64,000 nt of DNA, taken from Rhizobium sp. SEMIA4064 (GTDB taxonomy: Bacteria; Pseudomonadota; Alphaproteobacteria; Rhizobiales; Rhizobiaceae). The DNA lies in contig NZ_PYJN01000018.1 in NCBI RefSeq assembly GCF_003025035.1, positions 124,001 through 188,000 of the forward strand. The letters run 5' to 3'. The notes beneath the pieces were generated by a model, which saw nothing but the letters and a program-made list of their open reading frames with translations, did not search any database and was not told where the DNA came from. A program made the translations under genes and the position numbers. Below, piece after piece: positions 36,054-45,120 of this stretch (position 1 is the stretch's first letter; each line of letters opens with the position of its first letter).

Positions 36054-37571
36054 CTACCTCCTGGCCGCCTCGAAGAACTCCTCCGGCCCCTCCACTTCCG
36101 TCAGCCGCTTCTTCTCAATCAGCCAGAAGCGATTGCCGATGGCGCGGACGAAGCTGCGGTCGTGGGAGACGAGCAGGCAGCTTGCCTCTTGCGTCATCAA
36201 CTCGCCCTCCAGCGCCTCCTGCCCATCGATATCGAGATGGTTGGTCGGTTCGTCCAGTAGGTAGAAGTTAGGATCGGTCAATCGCAGCACCAGCATGGAC
36301 AATCGCGCCTTCTGACCACCCGAAAGCCTGCCGATGGCCCGGCCCTGCATGTCGACGCCCATACCGGCGCCAGCAAGCAGCGTGCGCGCCCGCTGTTCGC
36401 CGAGTTCGAACAGCCGCGTGATCACGCCGAGCGGGGTGTCGTCATGACCGAGATGCGAGAGCGCCTGATCGCTATAGCCTAGCGCCAGCGATGGCGTTGC
36501 CCGGATTGCCCCCGATGCGCTCTGATCGGCAATGGCTTTGTGGATCATCTCGACAAGCCGGGTCTTGCCTGCCCCATTTTGGCCAAGCAGGACGATGCGA
36601 TCACCCTGGCAGATCCAGCGTTTGCCGGTCTTGAACAACAATGTGCCATCCGGTGTCTCGACGCAGGCATCATCGAGCGTCACCAATATCTTCGCCTGAA
36701 TGCCGCGATTGGCGAGCTTGATCGCACCGGACGAACGCTCCTGATGACCCGGCCGTGCCGCATCCTCCAGGCGCTCGGCGCGCGCCTTGAGCTGTTTCGT
36801 CTTGACCGTCAGCAGGTCGCTGCCGGAATTGATGCCGAGATTGTTGAGCTTGGCTGCCTGCTTGCGCAATTGCTGCGCCGTCTTCATGTCCTTCTGGTAA
36901 CGCCGCTCATCCGAAGCGTCGGCCTCGTCCAGCGCAGCCCGTGCCCGGCCATACGGCAAGGCGTAGTCCACCGATTGCTCCTGGCGCAGGAACAGGGTGC
37001 GGTTGGTGACGGCATCGAGAATGGCGCGGTCGTGGCTCGCGATCAACACCGGCACATCGCGTGGCAGAGCGTTCAACCAATCTTCCAGCAGCGCGATCTT
37101 CGCGAGATCGAGGTGGTTGGTCGGCTCGTCCAGCAGCAGGACATCCGGCTCCGTCACCCAAACACGGGCGAGCATGGCCAGCCGCTGCCAACCGCCACTA
37201 AGCTCCGCAAGTGCCCTCTCCCGCAGCACCTGCGGCACGTCGAGCGAATCCAAACTGACGTCGACGCGCCAGCCCTCGCTCTCGGCTTGTTCGGCCGGCA
37301 GAGCACGGAGAACCGCATCGTAGAAAGAGATAGCAGCCAGATCGGCCGGCACATTCTGCTCGACATAGCCGACCCGAAGGCCGCGCGAGCGGGTAACGTC
37401 GCCCGCTGTCGGCTCCAGCCGGCCGGCGATGCAATTGAGCAGGCTGGATTTACCCCTGCCATTGGCAGCAACGATGCCTATACGGTCGCCGGCACCCACG
37501 GTGAAATTGAGATTGGAGATGAGCGGCACACCCAAGGTAATGCCAAAATTGCGGAGATTGATCAGAGTCAT
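36054..37571 (-). CDS. ABC-F family ATPase
   Basis: A 505-residue soluble protein with two ABC domains and no membrane segment, so an ABC-F translation factor. Walker A sites: VAANGRGKSSLL near residue 38 and LGQNGAGKTRLV near 318; signatures LSGGWQRLAMLARVWVTEPD near 130 and LSGGQKARLSMLVLRLTDPN near 415; each is followed by LLDEPTNHLD. The linker between the domains is charged and helical. ABC-F proteins rescue stalled or antibiotic-bound ribosomes. A short ORF with a palindrome upstream (37774-37845) suggests regulation by ribosome stalling. ATG 37571 begins the conserved MTLINLRNFGITLG. Confidence 0.93.
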   Translation of the reverse strand: MTLINLRNFGITLGVPLISNLNFTVGAGDRIGIVAANGRGKSSLLNCIAGRLEPTAGDVTRSRGLRVGYVEQNVPADLAAISFYDAVLRALPAEQAESEGWRVDVSLDSLDVPQVLRERALAELSGGWQRLAMLARVWVTEPDVLLLDEPTNHLDLAKIALLEDWLNALPRDVPVLIASHDRAILDAVTNRTLFLRQEQSVDYALPYGRARAALDEADASDERRYQKDMKTAQQLRKQAAKLNNLGINSGSDLLTVKTKQLKARAERLEDAARPGHQERSSGAIKLANRGIQAKILVTLDDACVETPDGTLLFKTGKRWICQGDRIVLLGQNGAGKTRLVEMIHKAIADQSASGAIRATPSLALGYSDQALSHLGHDDTPLGVITRLFELGEQRARTLLAGAGMGVDMQGRAIGRLSGGQKARLSMLVLRLTDPNFYLLDEPTNHLDIDGQEALEGELMTQEASCLLVSHDRSFVRAIGNRFWLIEKKRLTEVEGPEEFFEAARR

Positions 37572-37773
37572 GGTCTTTTCCGGTCTGACCCAAGCAAGCC
37601 ACCGTCCATCGATCCAAGGCGCCTTATCGCCATGGGATGCAGGTGTTACCGGCCGTATGTTCGGCTCTTTGCTCGGTAAACTGTCATGACGCAGCCGCGC
37701 GAACACAAAAGCTCAGCGCTGCGTTACCCAACAGGGGCAGACCAGAAGGAAATGAGTGAGTGACAGCCTCTGA

Positions 37774-37845
37774 TCAGCCCTGCAAACGCGTTTGCAGGGC
37801 ATGAGTCGGACCGAACTGGCGATTACGCCAGACAAACGTCATCAT
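37774..37845 (-). CDS. Putative regulatory upstream ORF of the ABC-F gene
   Basis: A 23-codon ORF on the same strand as the ABC-F gene, starting MMTFVWRNRQFG and ending LQTRLQG. A very strong ribosome binding site (GAGGAGGG, about five bases before the ATG) argues that it is translated. Its last eight sense codons are exactly a perfect 24-bp palindrome, directly followed by TGA. Stalling on this ORF would prevent the hairpin from forming. The ABC-F start is 203 bases downstream. This resembles leader-peptide control of ABC-F resistance genes in Gram-positive bacteria; here it is inference. Confidence 0.55.
   Translation of the reverse strand: MMTFVWRNRQFGPTHALQTRLQG
37777..37800. repeat. Perfect 24-bp palindrome in the ABC-F leader
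   Basis: GCCCTGCAAACG followed directly by its exact reverse complement CGTTTGCAGGGC, with no spacer. As RNA it would form an 8-10-bp stem with a small loop. It contains the end of the upstream ORF. It could also be a DNA operator for a dimeric repressor. Confidence 0.85.
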
Positions 37846-37986
37846 GCGGCCCTCCTCTCTCAATCGGTTGAGCCGCCTTGATAGCATTGAACGCTGCGAT
37901 AGACAATCGCGCGGCATTCGCAGGCAGGCGTTCAGGAAGGCGAAGCCGAGCATGTTTATGCGTCAGCTTCCCCAAAAATGCTCAGG

Positions 37987-38014
37987 AAAAAGGGCGATGC
38001 CGAAGCATCGCCCT
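37987..38014 (-). terminator. Terminator of the haem receptor gene
   Basis: GGGCGATGC and GCATCGCCC form a perfect 9-bp stem with a four-base loop, followed on the minus strand by TTTTT. It starts 24 bases after the receptor stop codon. Confidence 0.9.
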
Positions 38015-38037
38015 CCCTGTCATCACGATGAGATCGC

Positions 38038-40266
38038 TTAGAACTTCTGCGTCAGCGTCAGCTTGAAGGTCCGGCCAGGCTCCGAATAGAACTCATGCGG
38101 TTGCGTCAGACTGGTCGAGGCGACGTTCAGTGCGTCGTAATAGGTCTTGTTGAAGATATTATAGACCCCTGCCCGCAACGTCAGGCCTTTCACCTGCTCC
38201 GGTTCCCACCATCCCGTCAGGTCGAAGATGCCGTAACCCGGCGTGCGGAAGCTGTCGCCATCCTTCTTCGGCTCGCTCGTCGCGGTGATGAAGGTCAGAT
38301 CCGTACCCCAGATCTCGGTGGCATAGCCGACGGTGAAGGCCGCCTTTGCCGGAGCGACGGAATCGAGCCATTCGCCGGTATCGGAGTCCTTGCCATTGGC
38401 ATAGGCAAGCGAGCCCTTGATATGAATGCCATTGTCGAACTTCTTGTGCGCATTGACCTCGACGCCGAAGATGCGGACGTTGTCGCGGTTGAAGTATTCG
38501 GTAATCCCCAACGGGTAAGTACGCGTCGGATCGACGGAAGTCTCGCTGTCGATGAAGTTCTTATACTTGTTGTAGAAGCCGCCGATATGGCCGCCGAAAT
38601 CATCATCGCCGAGGTTCGCGCCGATTTCGACGCCGTTGCTGGTCTCCGGCTTCAGATCGGGATTGCCGTAGCTGACATAGCCGCCGGGCACGCCGTAATT
38701 CAGGTAGAGTTCGCTGACATTCGGCGCGCGGAAGCCCATGGCCCATTGCGCATAAAGCTCGACATTGTTCTGCGGCTGGTATGCCGCACGCAGCTTCGGC
38801 GAGAAGCGGGTGTCGGACTGTCCGGACGGCAGGCCGGAATAGTTGGCGCTGTCGCGATAAGCGTCGGTATTCTTTGGCGAGTAGTCATACCAGTCGAAGC
38901 GCAGGCCCGGCGTCAGCGAAAAGCTGCTGGAGCCGATTTCGATCTTGTCGTCGATGAAGGCGCCGACGCGCTTGCCGTCGACATCAGGCATATCAGACTG
39001 GTTGGTGTGCAGGAATGCGCAAGAAGCGGCCCAACGAGGAAGGTTGCAGCTATCGCCGCCGGCTGAATATTGATGCGTCTTGGTGAAGGCGACGTCGAGG
39101 CCGAAGGTGACGTTGTGATGCAGGCTGCCGGTATCGAAGGACTTCGACGCATTGCCGTTGAAGCCGATGCTGCGATCCTCGACCTCGTTGCGGCGCCAAT
39201 AATCGCCGATGACGGAGGTATAACGATAACCCTCGGCGCCGTTCTCGCGCATCAGGTTCTGCCAGTAGAAGACCGCATTGGCGGTGTCGACCAGCGAGTC
39301 GGCGCTATCGGCCTCGTATTTATAATCGAGCGACAGGCGGTTGCGTTCGATATTGTCGGTCGTATCGTAGTTGCCAGGCCGGAAGTTTCCGGTCGGGCTC
39401 TGCAGATGCATGGCATCGATATCTGTATCTTTATTGTAGTGTTCGGCCGTAATGCCAAAAGTTCCGACATCGGTATATTGGCGGATCTTGAAGAGGCCAT
39501 TGCGCTGGTTGTAGTTGGCCGGATCGGCCTCGGTGCGCTTGGTGGAGTAGCCGCCGACATCGCCGTTGTTTTCCAGCTCATGTCCGTGCGTGTATCCGCC
39601 CTCGAAAAGAACGGCAGTATTGTCGATGCGCTTGGCAACTGCGGCCGAGCCGCCGACGCTGCGGTCATCGCCGTTGTAGCCGAGTTTGAAGACGCCGCCC
39701 CAGGTCGAACCAGGCGTGATCAGATCCTCCGGCTCCAGCGTGCGCAACACGAAAGCGCCGCCAAGAGCACCGGAACCAGCGCGGCTGGAATCGGCGCCGC
39801 GCACGACGTCGACCGTCGAAAGCGTATTGAAGTCGAAGCTGTTGACGCCGCCGTCCGCAGCGCGAGCGCCGTCGAGCAGGAACGGGACCTCGATGCCGTC
39901 GATCGTCGTCAGCACGCGGTCGTCTTCGAGGCCGCGAATATTGATGCTGCCGCTGGTGCGGTCGAAGCCAACGCCGACTTCGGTGCTACGGCCAAGGTCC
40001 TCGATACGGGTAATCTGATTATCGTCGATTTCCTTTGCCGTCGTCTCAGTGGTCGTCGGCGAGTCGGCGAGCACGTCTTTCGACGCTTTCCCCTTGACCA
40101 CGATCGGCTTCAACTCCGTTGCGCGGCCGCTCTTCGCCGCCGCTCCGTCTGCGGTCGCATCATTCTGATTTGCCGTCTGCGCATAAGAGGCCGTGCCGAG
40201 CCCGAGGGCCAGAAACGCCGTGCACGCCAAGAGAACCGAGCGGGATCGCCGGACAACCATAACCAT
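38038..40266 (-). CDS. TonB-dependent haem/haemoglobin-type outer-membrane receptor
   Basis: A 742-residue outer-membrane receptor. Signal peptide at residues 1-30 (LLACTAFLALGLGTASYAQ), a plug domain with GSINIRGLEDDRVLTTIDGI near 105 and DVVRGADSSRAGSGALGGAF near 155, and a 22-strand barrel ending in TFKLTLTQKF with terminal Phe. It resembles rhizobial haem receptors of the ShmR/HmuR/BhuR type, the TonB-haemoglobin/transferrin family. Two TGA-N9-TCA (IRO-like) motifs overlap and precede its promoter, indicating iron control by RirA. No haem ABC transporter genes are adjacent. Confidence 0.93.
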   Translation of the reverse strand: MVMVVRRSRSVLLACTAFLALGLGTASYAQTANQNDATADGAAAKSGRATELKPIVVKGKASKDVLADSPTTTETTAKEIDDNQITRIEDLGRSTEVGVGFDRTSGSINIRGLEDDRVLTTIDGIEVPFLLDGARAADGGVNSFDFNTLSTVDVVRGADSSRAGSGALGGAFVLRTLEPEDLITPGSTWGGVFKLGYNGDDRSVGGSAAVAKRIDNTAVLFEGGYTHGHELENNGDVGGYSTKRTEADPANYNQRNGLFKIRQYTDVGTFGITAEHYNKDTDIDAMHLQSPTGNFRPGNYDTTDNIERNRLSLDYKYEADSADSLVDTANAVFYWQNLMRENGAEGYRYTSVIGDYWRRNEVEDRSIGFNGNASKSFDTGSLHHNVTFGLDVAFTKTHQYSAGGDSCNLPRWAASCAFLHTNQSDMPDVDGKRVGAFIDDKIEIGSSSFSLTPGLRFDWYDYSPKNTDAYRDSANYSGLPSGQSDTRFSPKLRAAYQPQNNVELYAQWAMGFRAPNVSELYLNYGVPGGYVSYGNPDLKPETSNGVEIGANLGDDDFGGHIGGFYNKYKNFIDSETSVDPTRTYPLGITEYFNRDNVRIFGVEVNAHKKFDNGIHIKGSLAYANGKDSDTGEWLDSVAPAKAAFTVGYATEIWGTDLTFITATSEPKKDGDSFRTPGYGIFDLTGWWEPEQVKGLTLRAGVYNIFNKTYYDALNVASTSLTQPHEFYSEPGRTFKLTLTQKF

Positions 40267-40378
40267 TCCTTTCGAATTGCTTCACCGGGCTGGCTGGTTG
40301 GTGCCTTCTGACGCACGCAAGGGGCTGGCTGGGTTCTTTTCGTTGAACGAAGCGGAGCAATTTCCGCCTTCTTTCTGC

Positions 40379-40443
40379 CGCATAAAAAACATGACTATTA
40401 TTGTCAATATATCCAGTTGATATAATTATGAATAAAATTGTCA
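40379..40443 (-). promoter_or_regulatory. Iron-responsive promoter with two TGA-N9-TCA boxes
   Basis: On the minus strand TTGACA (40407-40402) and TATGCG (40384-40379) are 17 bases apart. A box TGA-CTATTATTG-TCA (40392-40406) overlaps the -35 and spacer; a second, TGA-ATAAAATTG-TCA (40429-40443), lies upstream. These fit the IRO motif bound by RirA in rhizobia. A near-perfect palindrome TCATGTTTAAAACATGA at 40441-40457 adjoins the second box. Confidence 0.75.
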
Positions 40444-40527
40444 TGTTTAAAACATGACCGATAAAGTTGCTGAATTGCAACGAAATCGCTGCATCGAGCG
40501 TTCTCCCGGCGTTGCTATTAGAAATGG

Positions 40528-41337
40528 GTGAAATACTTGATGCTGCTCCGGATCATCTCCGTCACGATCGCCGTCGCCATGTTGACGGCAGCCTCCCTCC
40601 CCGAAACCGGCCCTATGCCCCAGTCCAAGCCGGATAGCGAACAAACTCAATCGCCTACTGAGCCGCCGATACCGGCACAAAAACCGGAGACTTCCGAGAC
40701 CCAACCGGCCGAGACCCAACCGACCGACGGGGAAATGCAAGGGCCGCCCAAGCCGCCGCTAACCGTCGCAGCGGAATCGGACGAAGAGCATCAAGCCTGT
40801 CTTAAAGAATTGAGCGCCATGGGTGCGGTGTTCAAGGACATTCCCCGCATCGATGACGGCAACGGCTGCGGCATCGACAAGCCGATTGCCCTCTCCGAAC
40901 CGCTGCCGGATATCAAGCTGAAGCCGGAAGGCACGATGCGCTGCGCGGCCGCCTTGGCGCTTGCCCACTGGATGAAAGAGAGCGTGATCCCCGCCGCCGC
41001 AACTGCGCTGAAGGACAATGGCCGAATTACCGCGCTCAACCAGGCCTCGACCTATATCTGCCGCCTGCGCAATAACGCCACCACCGGCAAGATCTCGGAA
41101 CATGCCCGCGGCAATGCCATCGACATCGCCAGCTTCACCTTCGAAAACGGCGAGACCGTCGGCATCGAGCCCCGCCACGAAGATCCGACCCTGACAGGTG
41201 CGTTCCAACGCAGCGCCAGTGCCTCCGCCTGCCTCTATTTCACAACCGTCCTCGACCCGGACAGCGACGCTGCACACGAGACGCATTTCCATCTGGACGT
41301 GCTGAAGAGGAACGGCGAGTTCCGATATTGCCACTGA
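40528..41337 (+). CDS. Extensin-like family protein (secreted)
   Basis: A 269-residue protein with an N-terminal signal/lipobox-less hydrophobic segment (LRIISVTIAVAMLTAASL), then a Pro/Thr/Glu-rich linker (~residues 25-80), and the extensin-like C-terminal domain (PF06904 type). The latter shows conserved Cys residues, LALAHWMKESVIPAA, ISEHARGNAIDIASF and HETHFHLDVLKR. The His/Asp pattern resembles zinc D-Ala-D-Ala-type peptidases, so a cell-wall role is plausible. Start is GTG 40528 or ATG 40540. Confidence 0.9.
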   Translation: MKYLMLLRIISVTIAVAMLTAASLPETGPMPQSKPDSEQTQSPTEPPIPAQKPETSETQPAETQPTDGEMQGPPKPPLTVAAESDEEHQACLKELSAMGAVFKDIPRIDDGNGCGIDKPIALSEPLPDIKLKPEGTMRCAAALALAHWMKESVIPAAATALKDNGRITALNQASTYICRLRNNATTGKISEHARGNAIDIASFTFENGETVGIEPRHEDPTLTGAFQRSASASACLYFTTVLDPDSDAAHETHFHLDVLKRNGEFRYCH

Positions 41338-41445
41338 GCGTCGGGCTTTGGCCCGCTTAGGGGAGCTGGCGCGGCTCGGTCAGCTCTCGGCGCTGGCCAA
41401 CAAAGTTCTGACCCTCCGGCTCCCCAGTTGCACCGGAATCGGAAC

Positions 41446-43125
41446 TTAAAACAATCCCTCGATATATCCCTGATCATTGAGGAAAATCCGCTCTGCCGCC
41501 GGGGATTTCGGCAGGCCTGGCATGGTCATGATCTCGCCGGTGATAACGACGACAAAGCCGGCGCCGGCCGAGAGGCGCACTTCGCGGACTGGCACGATAT
41601 GCCCCTCCGGCGCGCCGCGGATGTTCGGGTCCGTTGAGAAGGAATATTGTGTCTTCGCCATGCAGACCGGCAAATGGCCGTAACCCTGATCTTCCCAGGA
41701 ACGGAGCTGATCGCGCACGGCCTTGTCGGCGGTCACCTCGCCGGCATGGTAGATCTTCGAAGCGACGATCTCGATCTTTTCAAGCAGGGAGAGGTTGTCA
41801 GGATAGAGCGGCTGGAATTTCGCCTGGCCGGATTCGGCAAGCTCGACCACCTTGTAGGCAAGCTCTTCGATCCCCGCCGATCCCTCGGCCCAGTGGCGGC
41901 AAAGGATCGCCTCGGCACCAAGCCGCGCCACGTAATTCTTCAACGCCTCGACTTCCGCATCCGTATCCGAAATGAAGTGATTGATGGCAACAACGACCGG
42001 CACGCCGAATTTGCGGACATTGGCGACGTGCCGCCCGAGATTGGCGCAGCCTTTCAGAAGGGCTCCGACGTTCTCCTGGCCGAGATCTTCCCTCCTGACA
42101 CCGCCATTCATCTTCAGTGCCCGGACCGTCGCGACGATAACAGCCGCATCCGGCGAAAGCCCGGCCTTACGGCACTTGATGTCGAAGAACTTTTCCGCGC
42201 CGAGATCGGCGCCGAAGCCCGCCTCGGTCACGACATAGTCGCCAAGCTTCAGCGCCGTGCGCGTAGCGATCACAGAATTGCAGCCATGGGCGATGTTGGC
42301 GAAGGGGCCGCCATGCACCAAAGCCGGATTGTTTTCCAGCGTCTGCACTAGGTTCGGTTGCATCGCATCCTTGAGCAGCACCGCCATTGCCCCATCCGCC
42401 TTGAGGTCGCGGGCATAGACCGGCGTGCGGTCGCGGCGATAACCGATGATGATGTTGCCGAGCCGCTTTTCCAGGTCCTTCAGATCGGCAGCCAAACAAA
42501 GGATCGCCATGACCTCGGAGGCGACGGTGATGTCGAAACCGCCCTCGCGCGGAAAACCATTGGCCACGCCGCCGAGCGAGGTGACGATATCGCGCAACGC
42601 CCGGTCGTTCATGTCCATGGCGCGGCGCCAGGTGATGCGACGGACATCGATATTCTGTTCGTTGCCCCAATAGATATGATTGTCGATCAGCGCGGCCAAA
42701 AGATTGTGCGCCGCCGTGACAGCGTGGAAATCGCCGGTGAAGTGCAGGTTGATATCTTCCATCGGGATGACCTGCGCGTAGCCGCCGCCCGCCGCCCCGC
42801 CCTTCACGCCAAAGCAAGGTCCGAGCGAGGCCTCGCGCACGCAGACGATCGCCTTTTTGCCGATGCGATTCAGCCCGTCGCCGAGGCCAACGGTGGTCGT
42901 CGTCTTCCCCTCGCCGGCCGGCGTCGGATTGATAGCAGTGACGAGGATCAGCTTGCCGTCCGCGTTGCCCGCTTTCGAAGCGATGAACCTCGCCCCTATC
43001 TTCGCCTTGTCATGTCCGTAGGGCGCAAGATCTTCGGCAGGAATGCCAAGCTTGGCGCCGATCTCGGCGATCGGCAATTTCTTCGCGGCGCGCGCGATTT
43101 CTATATCGGATTTCACCGCTGTCAT
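41446..43125 (-). CDS. fhs: Formate-tetrahydrofolate ligase
   Basis: Makes 10-formyl-THF from formate, THF and ATP in one-carbon metabolism. The 559-residue protein is the usual length; the P-loop [20 protein letters not shown] lies at ~67-86. Other conserved blocks are [20 protein letters not shown] near 113, [14 protein letters not shown] near 305 and [15 protein letters not shown] near 385. ATG 43125 follows ACAGGTGCT. Longer open frame to 43335 is not coding. No THF riboswitch was recognised upstream. Fhs pairs with FolD in many bacteria; folD is not in this window. Confidence 0.97.
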   Translation of the reverse strand: MTAVKSDIEIARAAKKLPIAEIGAKLGIPAEDLAPYGHDKAKIGARFIASKAGNADGKLILVTAINPTPAGEGKTTTTVGLGDGLNRIGKKAIVCVREASLGPCFGVKGGAAGGGYAQVIPMEDINLHFTGDFHAVTAAHNLLAALIDNHIYWGNEQNIDVRRITWRRAMDMNDRALRDIVTSLGGVANGFPREGGFDITVASEVMAILCLAADLKDLEKRLGNIIIGYRRDRTPVYARDLKADGAMAVLLKDAMQPNLVQTLENNPALVHGGPFANIAHGCNSVIATRTALKLGDYVVTEAGFGADLGAEKFFDIKCRKAGLSPDAAVIVATVRALKMNGGVRREDLGQENVGALLKGCANLGRHVANVRKFGVPVVVAINHFISDTDAEVEALKNYVARLGAEAILCRHWAEGSAGIEELAYKVVELAESGQAKFQPLYPDNLSLLEKIEIVASKIYHAGEVTADKAVRDQLRSWEDQGYGHLPVCMAKTQYSFSTDPNIRGAPEGHIVPVREVRLSAGAGFVVVITGEIMTMPGLPKSPAAERIFLNDQGYIEGLF

Positions 43126-43300
43126 AGCACCTGTTCCCGCCCTGAACATGGAAGCATTCCCCCTGTCGGGATAGCCCAATAAATATCCACTGTGAATAGC
43201 TGCATATTGCGGTCGGTCCTGCAACCATGCTGCCTTGCAGCAAAGCGCCGGCGCACCTATTTTCCCGGACGATCTGCAGGACGAACGAAAAGGATAAGGC

Positions 43301-43810
43301 ATGAAGTCCCTGGAACTACTGCTCGAGCGCATCATTCTCTCCAGCCGTTGGATTCTGGTGATCTTCTATCTCGGCCTCGCTGCCTCGCTCGCGATCTATG
43401 CCGTCTCGTTCGGCTACAAATTCCTGAAGGTCGCCGCCGGCGTCTTTGACTATGACGAGGCGGACATGATTCTCGCCATTCTCGGCCTTATTGATGCCGC
43501 GCTGGTGGCCAGCCTCATCGTCATGGTGATGATTTCAGGCTACGAAAATTTCGTCAGCCGCTTCGACAAGGCCGATGACGAAGTCTCCTTCCTCGGCAAG
43601 CTCGATTCCGGCAGCCTCAAGATCAAGGTTGCCTCTTCGATCGTCGCCATCTCGTCGATCCACCTGCTGCAGATATTCCTCAACGCCACCCAATACGAGA
43701 ACGCCAAGCTGATGTGGCTGACCATCATGCACCTCGCTTTCGTCGCCTCGGCACTTCTGCTCGGCTATCTGGAGCGGATCATGGCTAAGGCGAAAAGCAA
43801 GGAGGCCTGA
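43301..43810 (+). CDS. YqhA/UPF0114 family membrane protein
   Basis: A 169-residue inner-membrane protein with about four helices. Family markers: [20 protein letters not shown] at the start, [27 protein letters not shown] in the middle and [16 protein letters not shown] later. Start follows AAAAGGATAAGGC. Function unknown, although the family is widespread in Proteobacteria. Confidence 0.92.
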   Translation: MKSLELLLERIILSSRWILVIFYLGLAASLAIYAVSFGYKFLKVAAGVFDYDEADMILAILGLIDAALVASLIVMVMISGYENFVSRFDKADDEVSFLGKLDSGSLKIKVASSIVAISSIHLLQIFLNATQYENAKLMWLTIMHLAFVASALLLGYLERIMAKAKSKEA

Positions 43811-43823
43811 GGCGAAGGCATAT

Positions 43824-44762
43824 TTACTCGCCGACGACAGGCGAAGCGGGCGGCCGGGCGGCACATTCCGCAATCGACTGCTTGCCCTTGCAATCCCTGG
43901 CGGCAACGAGTTGATCGGCAGCGGCAAGCTCCGTCGTCAATCGCAGCTTCAGCGCATCCATCTGCGCGATGAGATGGATCGACGTCGGCGCGGTGCCGAG
44001 CATCAGATCGACAAGCGATTTGTCGACACCCATTTCCTCCAGGAAATCGACGAGCCTCGCCGTCTGTCGCCTGTCGAGCTTGGTCGTATCGTGCTTACCG
44101 ACGAATTTGCGCCCCACCTCCCGTTTGGAGAGGATCTTTCGCTTGCCATTCACCATTTCGTATTCGGTGCGGTACTGGACGCGCACCTCGCTGTAGGTCG
44201 TGGTGATCTGATGGACGCCGAGAAGCGCGAAGGGACTGGAGACGCGCTCGGCGCCGCCGGCAAAAAACAGCGGGCAGGCCGAAAAGCAGATGGCACCGAG
44301 AGAAAATGTCTCACCCTTGATGGAGCCATCCTTAGTGCGGGCGGCCGAACAGATCGGCTCGGCATAGGGACAATCGCGCGAGCGCGTCCTGCCGACGGCG
44401 ATTGCGAGTTTCTGCTTGCGGATGGCATAGGCCATCTCCATGGCTGCCCGGACATCGCCGCCCGGCGAACTGACAATGATCGGCAGTTTCCTGCCGCCGA
44501 GGCGTTTCAGCAGCTTTTGCAACTTCTTCGGCGAATCCGCCATGATCTGCCCTTCGGCGGAGATCCAGTCCGGGCAATTGTTGTCGGCGCGGCACCAGGC
44601 CATGTCACCATGCACCAAAACAAAGTCCATGGACTGACCGGCGGCAGCGCCCGAAGCTTCAGCGGAGGTGAAAGAAAGCAACAGAAGAAAAACGGTTGTC
44701 AGGAACCACAAGGCCCTTTGGCAACACCGAGCGACACGCTGCGGGAACAAGCAGAAGATCAT
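43824..44762 (-). CDS. Secreted ClpP/crotonase-like protein (COG3904 type)
   Basis: About 312 residues after a signal peptide (FLTTVFLLLLSFTSAEA; start ATG 44762). The fold resembles a ClpP-like serine protease: IIVSSPGGDVRAAMEMAYAI, then GAICFSACPLFFAGGAERVS where Ser sits in the nucleophile position, and FALLGVHQI with a candidate His. Two Cys pairs (CRADNNCPDW, CPYAEPIC) suggest disulphides in the periplasm. Similar proteins in alphaproteobacteria lack characterised function. I cannot confirm the catalytic Asp. Confidence 0.78.
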   Translation of the reverse strand: MIFCLFPQRVARCCQRALWFLTTVFLLLLSFTSAEASGAAAGQSMDFVLVHGDMAWCRADNNCPDWISAEGQIMADSPKKLQKLLKRLGGRKLPIIVSSPGGDVRAAMEMAYAIRKQKLAIAVGRTRSRDCPYAEPICSAARTKDGSIKGETFSLGAICFSACPLFFAGGAERVSSPFALLGVHQITTTYSEVRVQYRTEYEMVNGKRKILSKREVGRKFVGKHDTTKLDRRQTARLVDFLEEMGVDKSLVDLMLGTAPTSIHLIAQMDALKLRLTTELAAADQLVAARDCKGKQSIAECAARPPASPVVGE

Positions 44763-45120
44763 GAAATAGAAGCCTGGAAGCAATTGCTGTGAAAGACCGA
44801 TAGCAATCGCTTTTGACCTTCGCAAGGCAAGCCTCGATAGTCTTCCGTCAGCCGTCACCAATGGCGATCAGCTTGGCATTTCCGCCGGCCGTTGCCGGAT
44901 GTCCGCAGGCCCGGCGCCCATGCCGGAATGGAGAAATCAAGAAAGCAACATTTTTGCTCAAAAAACCACTTTTCGGAAAAGTAATACAAATCAGAACTTT
45001 ACCATATTAAGACATATGAAAATGGAATTATTTCTGATTGGTGTCGCAAATTTGTCTCTAGCATTCGCCCGGAAATCCGGTATTTGATACCGATAACACG
45101 CTGTGGGCGCTTACATCAAA
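44763..45120. other. AT-rich divergent promoter region before the LuxR gene
   Basis: The stretch from about 44935 to 45090 is markedly AT-rich (runs of A and T, few GC bases) relative to the flanking DNA. I see no ORF with good start signals. It probably holds the promoters of the LuxR regulator and of the ClpP-like gene. The AT-rich bias may mark binding sites for nucleoid proteins. Confidence 0.45.

Noticed and set aside
37844-38041. 65-residue plus-strand ORF between the ABC-F leader and the haem receptor
   Set aside because: Arg/Ser/His-rich with no ribosome binding site; it runs through the receptor terminator.
38095-39066. Plus-strand frame opposite the TonB receptor
   Set aside because: Shadow frame; receptor on the other strand has signal peptide, plug and terminal Phe.
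43126-43300. Tetrahydrofolate riboswitch upstream of fhs
   Set aside because: No recognisable THF-I or THF-II core in the 175-base region.
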